A DNA stretch of 64,000 bases from Paratinospora sagittata (lineage: Eukaryota; Streptophyta; Magnoliopsida; Ranunculales; Menispermaceae), in NCBI GenBank assembly GCA_035771175.1, contig CM069590.1, forward strand, positions 30,952,821 through 31,016,820. Reading direction: 5' to 3'. Positions 33,349 to 45,480 of this stretch are shown one piece after another. The notes under the pieces are model-generated. The model ran no database searches and was not told the origin of the DNA. It worked only from the letters and a program-made list of their open reading frames with translations. Position 1 is the stretch's first letter. Every line of letters starts with the position of its first letter. The position numbers and the translations under genes are program-made.

Positions 33349-34483
33349 ATGGATCCAGAGGAATGTCTTAGACGTATAAAGGCAGTTTTAGAGGCAACTC
33401 AGCAGCAGCAGGCCCAGATCCTTGAGTTGCTAGGCCGTACATAAGGTGTTAGGCCACCACAGCAGGGTGATGCAGCAATACCTGCAAAGCATAGTAGTGT
33501 AGCAGCAACAACGGGGGATCAGGCAGATCTGGCAGGACCAGTTGGGGTCCAGTATGCTACAGAGGGGGAGACTGAGGCCGAGAAAGCGGAGAATGACCGC
33601 TATGAGAGGGTCATGAAAGCCTTCAAGAAGAGGAATTCGGTTGAGTTTCCAGGAGGTTTGGACTTAGCATTAGCTAAGGGATGGTTGACTAGGATGGAGA
33701 CCATTTTCAGTTACATGCAGGCTCTTAAGCACGATAAACTCAAGCTTGCCAGGTTCAAACTAATTGACAAGGCAAACAAATGGTGGGAAAGATTAGAGCG
33801 TATGGAGGGTGAGATCTGAACTTGGACTAGCTTTAAGGAGTTGTTCTTTGAGGAGTTTTATCCACGCCCTGAGAGGGATCTGCGTCGGATCTAGTTTCTG
33901 CATCTGACCTAGGGTAGCATATCCGTCAGAGATTATGAGCAAGAGTTCAACACGTTGGCACTCTTTGCTCCAGAGATGGTGTCTATAGATAAGCTGAGGA
34001 TGCAGAGGATATGAAATGGATTTCATGATCGTATTTGTTAGGGTTTGGCATTGGCTGCCGTGCAGACTTACGTTTAGGCAATGACGAAAGCCACAGATTT
34101 TAAGACTGCAGAGGCTAACTCTAGAATGAGGTTACCTGCCACAGTTCAAGCACCTGTAGCTCCTTCAGTTCAGACATTGCCGTCAGGGTCAGAGTTTTAG
34201 TATTTTGGTAAGAGAGGCCGACGTAACAAGAGGCAGAGGTTCAGTGGCAGTGGATATGAGGCATTTGTAACCTCAGTTCAAGTGGTAGTCGCACCACCAC
34301 CAGTAGGCCAGAGTGTAAAGATTTCGGGCTGACCCCAGCAGCAGAGTACAATGAGGTATTGTGGGCAATAGAGTGCTGGGATAGACCGCTGTATCATCGG
34401 CACGTAGAGCGCCGAGACCACTAGTTTTTTATGGATGAGGAGTTCAGGGGCACAAGAGGAATCAATATCTTCTGAGGACGCCA
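33349..34483 (+). pseudogene. gag: B1 gag, heavily decayed
   Basis: ATG at 33349 opens MDPEECLRRIKAVLEATQQQ. The gag domain follows (YERVMKAFKKRNSVEFPGG, LARFKLIDKANKWWERLE, FKELFFEEFYPRPERD). In-frame stops occur at about 33442, 33817, 33892, 33910, 34012, 34039, 34075 and 34198. Four of them (33910, 34039, 34075, 34198) stand where sister copy B2 has CAG. The zinc-knuckle region (~34360-34450) is scrambled by frameshifts. Confidence 0.88.
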
Positions 34484-34930
34484 ATGGTCCAGGCCAGTCC
34501 AATGCTAGTAGCTACCAGAGAGCAAGCCAGAGTAGTGACACAGGCAGATCCAGAGGCTAGCAAACATTTGATTGAAGGTATGATCAACATTTGTGATACC
34601 ATGATCTATGTTTTGATTGATTTTGGCTCTACTCTATCATTTATTTCTGGTTGTATGGTAGATAGATTGAGATTATCTCCTGTTAGTACTAATATTCCTT
34701 TGATATTGAGTACGGCGGTCGGGGAAAAGATTTACCCTAACATGGTATGTGTGGGATACATAATTAGATTCGAGGACCATGAGATGACTGTTGACCTTAG
34801 AGTCTTAGAATTCCTCGAGTTTGATGCCATATTGGGAATGGATTGGCTGGCAGCATATCACGCTCATCTTGATTGCTTCGACAAGAGGGTTATCTTTAAG
34901 ATACCCGGACAACCAGTTTTTGTTTATTGA
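34484..34930 (+). pseudogene. pol: B1 protease domain
   Basis: Open stretch of 148 codons with the protease core. The active site reads IDFGSTLSFIS: Phe replaces the Ser or Thr of the D-S/T-G triad, so activity is doubtful. VGEKIYPNMVC and FDAILGMDWLAAYHAHLDC follow, as in families A and B. It is out of frame with gag and ends at TGA 34928. Confidence 0.9.
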
Positions 34931-35241
34931 GGCAAAACTGCATTTAGACCACCTACCCAGGGTAGATTAGCCACCGATGATGAGGTTGCTATGATGGCCA
35001 GTGGATGATGTGGGATAGAGCGTTCAACTAGCAGACATCCCTGTAGTCTGTGAATACCCAGGGGTTTTTCCTGATGAGTTACCTGGTTTACCACCTAAGC
35101 GGGAGGTAGATTTTATCAAAGAGTTAATACCTGGGACGAGACCCATTTCCATTCCACCTTATCGAATGGCACCAAAAGAGTTGAATGAACTAAGAGCCCA
35201 GCTAGATTAGTTGATAGGCAAGGTTTCTATTACCCTTAGTA
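34931..35241 (+). pseudogene. pol: B1 PR-RT linker and RT N-terminus, split by B2
   Basis: Several frames encode [52 protein letters not shown] in adjacent blocks, then a stop (TAG at 35208) and the start of the RT fingers. The sequence breaks at tagta (35237-35241), the TSD of B2, and continues after 60701 with the next RT residues. Degenerate but clearly the left half of the B1 RT. Confidence 0.88.
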
Positions 35242-37986
35242 TGTCACGACCCACTATCTGTGACGTCATGACCGGCATGGAACCCAGGGTATATCCTCCC
35301 TCAATACACTCGACATCCCATCAGCCTTCTAATAACAAACCATAATCCCCAAACTGATATCAAGACATATGGACATAATCAAATCATTAATGTAAAAACT
35401 TACTCAAATGACAACCAATTTTTTTTTTCCAAGTCCACAATGTCAAATATACAAAATAATACTTAACCACGATTACAACCCATCTAAGTGTTAAGTATAA
35501 GTATTAAGTGTTACATAATACAATTTATCAAAATAAATGCGGAAAAGTATTAACACCTACGTCACAAAATGTTAGGAAATGCCTCGCAGCGAAGTCTTTC
35601 CCTTCCCTTTCCTATCCGAACCTAAAAGGATAAGAGTGAGGGGTGAGCTACAACAAGCTCAGTGAATGTTCTCTACAAGTGGCAACATATATATGCATTT
35701 AAGTAAAACAATTCAAGATCATTAAAGCAGTTTAAATATCATGGATATAATCAAGGTTACATACATGCTCAATATAATGCATCATGTCATATCAAGACAA
35801 TGCATATCATTTATGACATGCTCATGCAATCCTAAACACCTTATAGGTAAGAATCAATACAAGGGGATGAGTGCGCGACACCCATCGCCTGATCGACCTC
35901 TTACCCGTATTCTATTAGAATTTCTAAGATTGTATGAACCATAAGATCCGGCCACCAAGAAAAATACTATACCTAGGCGAATCCTAACATACACAACCCA
36001 TAAAAATCCTCTGCCAGGTCCACAATTAGGGATCATCACTAGACTCACGATCCCCGAAGAAAATCCCAGCTAAGAGACTCAACCCAATTGCAGTCCTATT
36101 AGACTATGCTCAAATACATTTTATGGAACATTTAAGTCATGCAAACTATATTAGGTAAGAATTTAAAATCATTTTATACTACAATGCCACATATAGAAGA
36201 CAACAAGTAAGGAAACACTCATACTTAATTGGTCAGACCTAGCCAATCCAATCTAATCCAATAAAGCACTAAGATGACTACAATCAGCTCAAGCACTTCA
36301 AATCCCCAATTGGCCTACTTGGGTTACTCAAATCAATTCAAATCCCTACATTAAACATGGTTTATACGCATTACTGAAAATCAGTCCATAAGTGTGATAA
36401 ACAACCATGTTTAAACCCAATTTCATAGCCAATTAAGTTTCTAAAATGATTATACCCATGAGTCAATTTCCATATTTCCCAATTCAATCATTTAATACCT
36501 ATTTAAACTATACATAACCCAAATTGAATGCAATAGGTTGATCCCCCTTGATCCAAACACTATAATACATGACATTCAATTATATTAAGGGTCAATTTGA
36601 CTAACTATCAAGTCAATTTCATCAATTGACTAAGTTCAAGTCAAAATCCCCAATTTGGGCAAAATCACCAAATTACATGCATGGAAATTGTCAAATTACA
36701 TGGCCTAGGCCAAGACTACTCCACAATAGGGTTTCCATTAATCAGAATCAGAAAATTAGAGTGTCATACCACCACATTTACCCATGCATTCCATACAAAT
36801 CACATGCAATTTGAAATAGGAAACCCTAGGTCAAAATCTTAGTTTAGGTCAAATCCATGAAACTCCACCAATTTCATGATAGAAATTGGGGGTTTTACCA
36901 TTTAAAGACTCTCAACACACTCTAGATTAACATATCTCAATTCCAAGACCTAAGTCCAACATTGGTTTTCCACCACCCTCCTTAAATTTCAGGATTTATG
37001 GGTGAAAAACACTCATTAGGTGTTGATTATTGAAGTTAGGGAAGGTCATTAGCCTAAAAAGAAGGCATAAAATGGCTTAAACAAGTAAACCCTAAGCCGA
37101 GGACCCTTAAAATTCGGGATTCATAGAAACCCTAGGTCAAAAAATCAGTTTGCATGCATGAAGGAAAGTGATAGAAGGAAGAAAAATGAGAAAGAATGAG
37201 AGAGATTTGATTACCTAGGGTGAATTTTGGGCAAAAATCACCAAAAAACCCTAACTTCTCTCCCTTTTCTCCTTTCCCCTTCTTTTTCTCCCCTCCAAGC
37301 TCCTTGAACTCTTTTCTAAGTGAAAATGAGCAAATGAGCTAAAAAAAATGAGTTGGTTACTTTTATAGAAAAATTTTGGGCCCATATGAAAAAAATATAC
37401 TTAAATAAAAGGAACAATTTTGCTGCTGCAATTACTTGCACTTAGATAATTAATTTCTTGCAAAAGACTTAACGAGTTTAACATCTTAACCGTCCAAACA
37501 TTTTATGAGTTAGTTACCAACATTCTGGTAAAGGTTCAGCTCAATCCAACGGTGAAATAGCGTGTCCATTTGTTTAATCAAAATTGCGCAAGAAAATTCC
37601 CAAATCCGAGAAACAGTGTTTGGAGTCTTATACCTCACAGTAGACAACTTTGATCAAGATCTTCACCGTTCATAATGAAGATATATTAGAGGAGAATAAG
37701 ATAACAAAATTTCAACCCAATGGATCACGGATCTAGGAGATCAAGTAATTGATGCAATCGGTGACAGAAATTTCTTCCTCCATGAAGCGAGCTCCACTGA
37801 TCCAAAACACCGTTTTTGACATGTTTCGACGCCGAACGGGTCTCCGATCATTCCGAGACTTTACACACACTTTAAACAACTTAAAAGCATGCAAAGACAC
37901 TCAAACCAACACACGTCGAGTATCAAATACGTATACACATTCGTATACGGGTCAAAATTACGTCATCCTAAGGTACGGGAGTTACA
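35242..37986 (-). mobile_element. B2 3' LTR
   Basis: 2745 bp in inverted orientation, from TGTCACGACCCACTATC (LTR end) to GGGAGTTACA (LTR start). It is preceded by TSD tagta (35237-35241), repeated at 60696-60700. It is the left LTR of a minus-strand element, so it is the 3' LTR. It aligns along its length with the 5' LTR at 56511-60695 apart from the G insertion there. No coding signal. Confidence 0.93.
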
Positions 37987-37987
37987 A

Positions 37988-38004
37988 TTCTCCCCAACTT
38001 AAGG
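37988..38004 (-). promoter_or_regulatory. B2 polypurine tract
   Basis: The minus strand reads CCTTAAGTTGGGGAGAA, next to the LTR start TGTAACTCCCG. It is the likely plus-strand primer site. Confidence 0.75.
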
Positions 38005-38494
38005 AATTTTGTCCTTAAAATAAAAACAAGAGAACTAACTTGATTCGGTCAAAAGATCGGGGAACCGTTCCCTCATCTGGTCTTCACGCACCCAGGTCTG
38101 CTCTTCATTATCGTGGAATTTCCATTTGACTCGCACAAGTGGGATATCTTTATTCCTCAGTTTCTGAACCCGACGAGCCACAATGTCATAATCTAAATAG
38201 GCAACTCCGCATAAGTCGTATCCTCCCCAACTTACAGATGACTCACATCAAGCACATGAGCTGGATTGGGATAAGGCTCCTTCGATGGATCCTCATTAAA
38301 CTTCTTCAGCATCGATACATGGAACACATCATGAACACCCTCGAGTTGAGAAGGTAGAGCCAACATGTACGCTACCTATCCAATCCTCTCAACAATCTAG
38401 AATGGCCCAATGAACCTAAGGGCAAGTTTTCCTCTGACGCCAAACCTCCTCTGACACTTGTTAACCTATGCGGTTCATCACTTAGCTCGTCCCT
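38005..38494 (-). pseudogene. pol: B2 integrase C-terminus and chromodomain
   Basis: The minus strand encodes the GPF/Y module (RRFGVRGKLALRFIGPF, ~38405-38455), degraded HVSMLKK-like sequence, and a chromodomain (VQKLRNKDIPLVRVKWKFHD, then EQTWVREDQMRERFP) ending in TESS and a stop near 38030. It is separated from the rest of pol by D2. About 45 nt next to D2 (38450-38494) do not fit the expected protein, so filler or a local rearrangement accompanies the junction. Confidence 0.88.
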
Positions 38495-39066
38495 AATATA
38501 TTGCGATAAAGTATATTTTGATGATCATAAACAAAGTATTTTTCGGTGCTAAATGTGCGTTTATCAAGAATTCATCAAAGCACCTAAGGAAAGCAAAAAG
38601 CCAAGGAACGACTCGATCAAGGAATTCAAAGCTCATATCCAACGGTCAAGTTCGTTTCAACTAAAGAACTTCAACAATCACATCCTGATTTCAAGATCAC
38701 TTCACTCGGACGTTTCCATCAAGCTTCGTGTCAACATTTCTCGATCAACGTTCAAGTTATTCAACTTCGCACAAAGCTCTTATTGAAGATTTCATAATGA
38801 AGAGTTGGATTTAACTGTTATGAGAAATGAGAAATACACAAAGTATTCAAGGTATATCTTTCTCTAATCGTTATTGCTCAAAATATTTTTCAAAACCATG
38901 CATAAATCATCTACATATGTTTTTCTAATCTGCATGTTTTGATTTCATGCTTTTACGGTATTTCAAATGATCTAATACTATATATTTAATTTGAAATCTA
39001 CCGAGTTTTTTATTCGTATTTATCGTATATTTTATCGCGAGTCAAAACTATTTTAAAAGAGTCTTT

Positions 39067-39840
39067 CAGGACGCTAATGATTTAGCAGCACTCTCCTAAA
39101 CTTGTTAAGTCAGGACGCTGATGATTCATTAGGACGTTGATAACGTTCAAAGTTGAATATAACTGATTTTTCAGGATGCTTACTTGTATAGTAGCGGCCT
39201 CCGTTATTTGTCAACCTCTGAAGTTGTCAGGAAGCTGACTCAGCATCAGCTCACTGAAAGATGTCTTAAGTTCTTCAAAGAATGTTTCTTTGAGGACGCT
39301 GATAGTTATAAGTCGAACAATCTATCAGGACGCTATCTGGATAGAAGCGCCCTCACCTTAGGAATCAACTTAGTAACTTTCAGGATGTTGATTGTCCTTC
39401 AGCGTATTTTTGTCTTATGTTTTTATGTTCTTAACTAGTAGGACGCTCACATAATGTGGCGCCATCATGTTATGTTTTATGTTTTTAACTAGTAGGATGC
39501 TCACGTAATGTAGCACCCTCATATGTTGTCTTATGTTCTAAAAGGTAGGACGCTTACTCGGATAGTAGCGCCCTCATGCACTTAGTTGTTTTAAAACATA
39601 GAAGGACGCTAACTGTGCATTAGCGCCATCAAGTTTAAGTCGTCTAAGTGACAAAGTAAGTTAGGACGCTTACGAGTTAGTGGCGCCCTCACTTAAGTGT
39701 TCAGCAGGACGCTTATACGTAATAAGCGCCCTCAAGGAACAAAACGACATTGTTGATATTATGCGTTAGGACACTGATTACGGAATAAGGACGCTAATTC
39801 AACAACTGTCACTGTTCGAATAAGTACGCTACATCAGTTT
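39067..39840 (+). repeat. Hairpin-repeat array in D2
   Basis: About 12 units of 45-65 bp, each reading AGGACGCTTACT-loop-AGTAGCGCCCT or a close variant. A clear unit is 39547-39574. Others occur near 39355, 39445, 39490, 39603, 39665 and 39706. The inverse of the D1 array, as expected for opposite orientation. Several loops differ while the arms are conserved. Confidence 0.85.
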
Positions 39841-40804
39841 ACTTTTTCAGAACAAAAATTTGCACAAAGTCCTTTTCAGACTTATCAGAGACATTCTCTG
39901 ATACATGAAATAAGTTTTTCTAAAACTTTTCTTTTTCATTAAATCTGAAAAGAACCTGAATGTTAGTGAAAATTGTAGTTGCCATTTTCATATAGCATTC
40001 TAGCCGTTGTGTGTAAACATTCATATTTTACACTTCAAATGTCTAACGGCTATGTCCCACTAAGTCTATCAATACTAGCACTTAGGACCAAACAACTTGC
40101 CAATCACTTTGTGTTATGCCAATACTTTTTGAAAGTTAGTCTGTGTCAAAATGAATTTCATTTTCTAATCTTTGAAAGTATTTTTCACTCATACCATATG
40201 TGCTCAAATGATTTTCCTACTGAGCTTATTTTCATTCTATCTTTGAAAATCTATTTTATTTGGCATCAAATAAAATTCTCAGCATTGATTCATATATGGT
40301 ATTATTCTTGCTGGAGATAGAATTTGAGAAATAGTTCAAAATATACAGTTGTACTTGATTTCATATCTTAAGTACTGTATTGAACTATACCAGTAGTTTG
40401 TTAACTAGTGGTCATAGAACTAGAAGTTTTCATACTTATATTTTATATCTATTTTAAAAATTGTCTGTGTCTTTGATTTATACCAATCCTTCGTGTTTTT
40501 AAGTCAATCTTTATTCGGTATATTTTATTTTCGAAGATGCACTGATTTTCATATTATATTATTCATGCTTTTCGCTTTTTGAAACTGCACTTGAGCAATA
40601 TCGAACATTGAAAGGTATTTGACTGAAGGTGTATTTCAACTTAGCATTACCTATTTCACATTTCATATCTTTGTAATGCTATGTACTGGGCTTAATTGTA
40701 AAATGTTCTACTTTGTTAGAACCAACATTATCTATGTTGTAATGTTGATGTGTTTCAGTGTGAAACAACCAGGACAAGTGGACGTGGTTAACTTAAGTGA
40801 TTTC

Positions 40805-41250
40805 AGGTTTGAAATCATAATGGTTCTTCCTGATCTCATAAAAGGAACATGGGTTTGTCTTCAACCCAAAAAATGGAAACTGGTTCATCCTCATCCCGTA
40901 AAAGGATAGGTGTGTCCTTAACCTTAAAAAGGATGGGTTAACTCTCGACCTTTAAAAGAGAACCGGTTTTTCCTTAGCCCGTAAAAGGAACATGAGTTTT
41001 TCTTCAGCCCAGAAAAAGGAAACCGGTTTATCCTCATCCCGTAAAAGGATAGGTGCGTCCTCAGCCTATAAGAGAATAGGTTATCTATTAACCTTTAAAA
41101 GAGAAACGGTTGTTCCTTATCCCACAAAAAGACCACGGTTCTTCTTACCCCGTAAAAGGAACATAAGTTTTTCCTCATCCCGGAAAAAATAAATTTGGTT
41201 CATCCCTAGCCAGTGAAAAGATAGGTTTGCCTTTAACCAGTAAAAGGGTA
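40805..41250 (+). repeat. ~30-bp minisatellite in D2
   Basis: About 13 units built on CCTCATCCCGTAAAAGGA or CCTTTAAAAGAGAA alternating with GGTTYNTCCT-type ends. It matches the D1 array at 18290-18630 when inverted. Copy number looks higher here than in D1. Confidence 0.8.
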
Positions 41251-41264
41251 GTTGTAACGGTTTG

Positions 41265-44102
41265 TGTGGCGACCCCGCACCCCGGACCACCAACCCCGCA
41301 AGGAATGGCGTGCGAAATGTCGGGGCGGGACTCCCGACGTAGGCATCTCCAACCACTTCTCAACCCCCGTGAGGTGGTTGAGACCATACGAGCCTTATCC
41401 CAAACAATGACATAATATAAAAAGGTACTAAACAAAACTACCAACCGTATTAACCATCCAAGACAAGAGATAATCCATAAAAATGAACCATAAATAAAAC
41501 CATAATCCCTATAGTCCATCAAGATGGACATACACCTAAAGTCCAAAACTATGGGTACAAAAAAACCGTCATATGCCCACATGGTCTATCTAACAAGTCC
41601 CAACTCACCCATACTACAATGTCGTAAGTGTTATAATTACATAGTCCAAAATATAATACATTATAATTTAAAACACAGTTTAATCAAAATGCCTCTCAAC
41701 TCACATCGAGGCCTTCGATTCTCTCGTCGGCAAGGCCCTCAAGATATGACTACTCATTTGCCCTCATTCGGGACAGAAGGACCTGAAAGAGGAAAATGAG
41801 GGTGAGCCAACGGTGCCCAGTGAATAAAATTCAAATATGCTATCAATACTCATCAATAAATATCATGTATGCATGTCAATGTGTAGCATGATTAAAAGCT
41901 CATAACATATAGATATCAAGCATTTATAATAAGTTTGATGCAAGTAAAAGCCTATCAATTTGGATCCGCATTCCAAATGCATTGGGGTTACTAGTGCACG
42001 TCTATTTCACCGTACCGTTCTCATCCCCAAATATTTCATTTTTAAAACCCTCCTATGACAAGGTTAAGTCTCCCTATTAGCCAGATAGATGGGCCCAACC
42101 AAAGTACTAAGGTTTTCTCAAATCAATGCATCATTCAAAACATTATGACACATTCATGCTTTCAGCATACAATATATATAAGTGATATGATGACATAAAA
42201 GATATAATCATAAATGAAGTCTACTCACAACCAAGCCTCGCGAGAGTATCTAACCACACACGGACACCAGACCGAATCAACCCAATCAAGGTCCTGAAAC
42301 ATTCATCAATATCCAACCATACACCAATTTCTATGCTCAATCACATAGACATTACACATCAACCCTAAATCAGCCCACATATAGACAATAGGCCTAAATC
42401 CCATCTAATCCCATCATTCAACTCAAATCACATGACTTAGGCCTCTAATGCATAGTTCTCATTCATAAACCATTCAATTAATCAAAAATACAAATTTTCA
42501 ATTCCTTAGGTATAAACATGCCCAAATTGGATCACTTGATCACAAGTAGACCTAACCCATGATATGGTCACAACCACCAAATCAGTAGCATAATCAACCC
42601 TAATCAAGTTTAATTAGACATAAATTGCATCAATTGAATGATTCTAGGCCGAAAGCATCAAAAGCCCTAAAATATGAAATTTTCCATACTTAGGCCATAT
42701 TGCCTATTTACACTAGGTCACCATGTTCAACCATGTATATCATTGATTTGCATCATGGCTTCATCAAAAATGGCAACTAGGTCAACATAGTTGACATGCA
42801 AGCTATTTGGAAAGGTCTAAGTTCATATTTTAAATTTAGGTCTAATACAAACAACCCTACAAATTTTCCATTTAACATTCTGTTCAGATGTATCAAGCTG
42901 CCAACAGAAATATTTAATCACAAAATCAACCGTACAAAGTGAATTATGTTAAGAGGCAAACCTTCTGTCCAAAACTCAGCTCAATCCAACGGTCGAATGA
43001 AAAGATATATTCTTTGATGAAGAAGTCTCTAATTAGAAACTTTCTCCTTTCCTACTGCAAATACTTGAACTCAGATGACTATAGCACACAAAATAGTTAA
43101 CCCACCAACATCTCAACCGTTCATAATGCAGAACAATCCGTTTTGCATCACCTTCTCAAATATCATATCCATCCAACGGTATATTTTGAGATCTATTAGT
43201 TTGATCTAAACTGCGAGAAATCCAGACTTTTCGGCCAGCTTTGTTTGGGAGGTTATATCTTTCAAACGAAAATTCCAATCAAGATCTTCACCGACCAGAA
43301 TGAATACCCATAAGATACAAACTTGATGAAAAAGTTTGAGCTCAATATGACCATATAGCACCAAGATCCAGCTCTTTGAAGCAAAGGTTGTTGAGACTTC
43401 CCTCAAAGCAACTTCCTCTTTCTTTCTCTTCTTCTTTCCTTTCTCTTCTTTTTTCCTTTCTCTCCACTCACCTCACTCTCTAGGACTTACTTGGAGAAGA
43501 GAAGTGGGCATGGGACACTTGTCCTCTTTCATGCACCAACTTGACATGTGTTGGTCTCATGCACCAACTTGACATGTATTGGAGAAGAGAAATGGGGCAT
43601 GGGACACTTGTCCATTATCATGCATCAACTTGACATGTGTTGGTCTCATGCACCAACTTGACATTCGTTGGAGAAGAGAAATGGGGCATGGGACACTTGT
43701 GCATTCTCATGCACCAATTTGACATGTGTTGGTCTCATACTACCCATGCCAACCACATGTACTTTAACCAATCTTATGCTTGCATGTATTTGAAATGTCC
43801 AATCCATCTAATACACCAAATTTTTTTATTCTCATTTATCCTTTTATTCAATCAATCCTAACCCATATCAATTCATGGTTTAATGGGCCTATGCATAACT
43901 AATAACATATGCATTATACTTTAATTTAACATGACCCATATAGAATTTATAATGAACATATTTATATACATTATCAAGCATCAAATATACAAACATTAAA
44001 CAACCATCAAACAAACACCAAACATATCGAGGCAAACACATAGAGTTTGGGCAAAATGCAATTGGGTTATGGGCTAGATGAAATATTTTTCGGGGCGTCA
44101 CA
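41265..44102 (-). mobile_element. A2 3' LTR
   Basis: 2838 bp, inverted TGTGGCGACCCCG..GGGGCGTCACA, with TSD gtttg on its left (41260-41264) matching 51994-51998. Where A1 has 12-bp repeats, this subtype has tandem units containing CCAACTTGACATGTGTTGG (43540-43735). The pyrimidine tract is short (43420-43460). No coding signal. Confidence 0.93.
43535..43735 (-). repeat. Palindromic minisatellite in A2 3' LTR, 5 copies
   Basis: Five copies of a ~20-bp imperfect palindrome CCAACTTGACATGTGTTGG, alternately separated by GTCTCATGCA and by a longer GAGAAGAGAAATGGGGCATG-type spacer. Composite unit ~90 bp. Confidence 0.85.
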
Positions 44103-44113
44103 TCACACCCACC
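44103..44113 (-). promoter_or_regulatory. A2 polypurine tract
   Basis: The minus strand reads AGGTGGGTGTG next to the 3' LTR, identical to the A1 tract. The pol stop (TAA, 44114-44116) abuts it. Confidence 0.82.
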
Positions 44114-45480
44114 TTAGAATGAACTTCGTCCTCGAAGTTTTAAGGTCAAGAAATTACGAAAGCTCATGAACTCGGCAAACTGCTCAATCATGTAGTCTTG
44201 ACGCTCCCAAGTAACCTGCTCCTCGCCATGGAACTGCCATCTAACCTTAACCATCGGAATCTCGCGGTTACGTAACCTCTGGACCTTCCGGTCAAGTATC
44301 TGAATAGGTCCCCCATCATAAGTCTCATCCTGCCTCAGCTCAATGTTCCTCTAATCCAAGACGTGATCAAAATCACTCTTGTACACTCTCAACATTGACA
44401 CATGAAAGACATTGTGGACTGCTGCTAACTGAGCTGGTAAGGCTAGTTTGTAAGCGACGGGGCCAATTCGTTCTAAAACCTCGAACGGCCCAATAAATCT
44501 CGGAGCGAGCTTGCCTTTTATCCCAAATCTAGTCTAGCCATTCTGAGGTGAGACCTTGAACTCTACGGTCTTCCACTTGGCATCAGCGTCACTCTTCTGC
44601 CTGTCTTGGGCTACCTTCATATTATGTTTGATCGTCTTAATCTTCTCTCTGTCTTCTTGTACAAACTCTGGTCCCATCACTGCAATATCCCCTACCTCCG
44701 TCCAACAGATTGGAGATCTACAGGGTCGACCATAACTGATAGCTGTTGTTGTACGCGAACTCACACAGATGTATGTACTCCTCCCAGTTACCACTGGACT
44801 CAAGGACACAAGCTCGAAGCATATCCTCCAAAATCGATATCAACCTCTTAGACTGGCCATTCGTCTGAGGGTGAAAAGCGGTACTAAGATCTAGTCTAGT
44901 GTCGAGCTGCCTTTTCAACCCTTGCCAGAATACCGATGTAAACCTCGGATCCCTATCTGACACAATCAAAACTGGCACTCCACGTAATCTGACTATCTCC
45001 CGCATATAGAGTTTGCTCAGCTTGTCCATAGAATCCCTAGTGTTCACCGGTAGAAAGTGAGCGGACTTAGTCGAGCGATCAATAATAACCCAAACAACAT
45101 TATGTCTCCTCGGGGTGTTAGGTAATCCCACAACAAAGTCCATAGTGACATGCTCCCACTTCCACTCAGGAATGGCAAGCGGTTGCATCTGCCCTCTAGG
45201 CTTCTGATGCTCAGCTTTGACTCTCTGACAGATCTCACACCTCTGAATGAACTGAGCTATCTTTCTCTTCATGCCGGGTCACCAATACATTCTTTTCATA
45301 TCATGATACATCTTTGTTCCGCCAGGATGAATAGCATAATGAGATCTGTGAGCTTCTTGGAGCACACTCTGTCTGAGTCGTGGATCTGCGGGAACCCATA
45401 AACATCCCCTAAATCTCAAGGCATCATCATATGACAAGTGCCAATCAGTAAAATCACTGCTCTCAGCCCAAGACTTTTAC
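44114..45480 (-). pseudogene. pol: A2 integrase and chromodomain
   Basis: From right to left on the minus strand: zinc domain (HRSHYAIHPG.., then YW-stop-PGMK at ~45275 where A1 has Trp), CEICQRVKAEH; catalytic Asp in MDFVVGLP, Asp in SDRDPRFTS and Glu in the NGQSKRLIS block (Glu now Lys, unlike A1). A ~32-bp deletion at about 44733 removes [16 protein letters not shown] codons and shifts the frame. The chromodomain (VQRLRNREIPMVKVRWQF) is readable at ~44170-44300. Several further stops occur. Confidence 0.92.

Larger units (their letters stand above)
38495..41264 (+). mobile_element. D2 left part: SIRE-type solo LTR split by A2
   Basis: It starts near AATATATTGCGATAAAG, with TTTTGATGATCATAAACAAAG just inside as in the D1 right end (inverted). 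The possible TSD is tccct (38490-38494) against accct (52235-52239), one mismatch. It carries the hairpin array (39067-39840) and the CCGTAAAAGG minisatellite (40805-41250). It breaks at gtttg (41260-41264), the A2 TSD. Together with 51994-52234 it is a ~3.0-kb LTR without internal genes. ORFs seen here overlap the repeats and are not supported. Confidence 0.62.

Noticed and set aside
36626..38357. Several 60-90-codon ORFs in the B2 3' LTR and its edge
   Set aside because: No counterpart is kept in the homologous LTR at 58378-60695 beyond chance, and no domains.
39184..39438. 84-codon ORF
   Set aside because: It runs through the hairpin array of D2 and is explained by the repeat.
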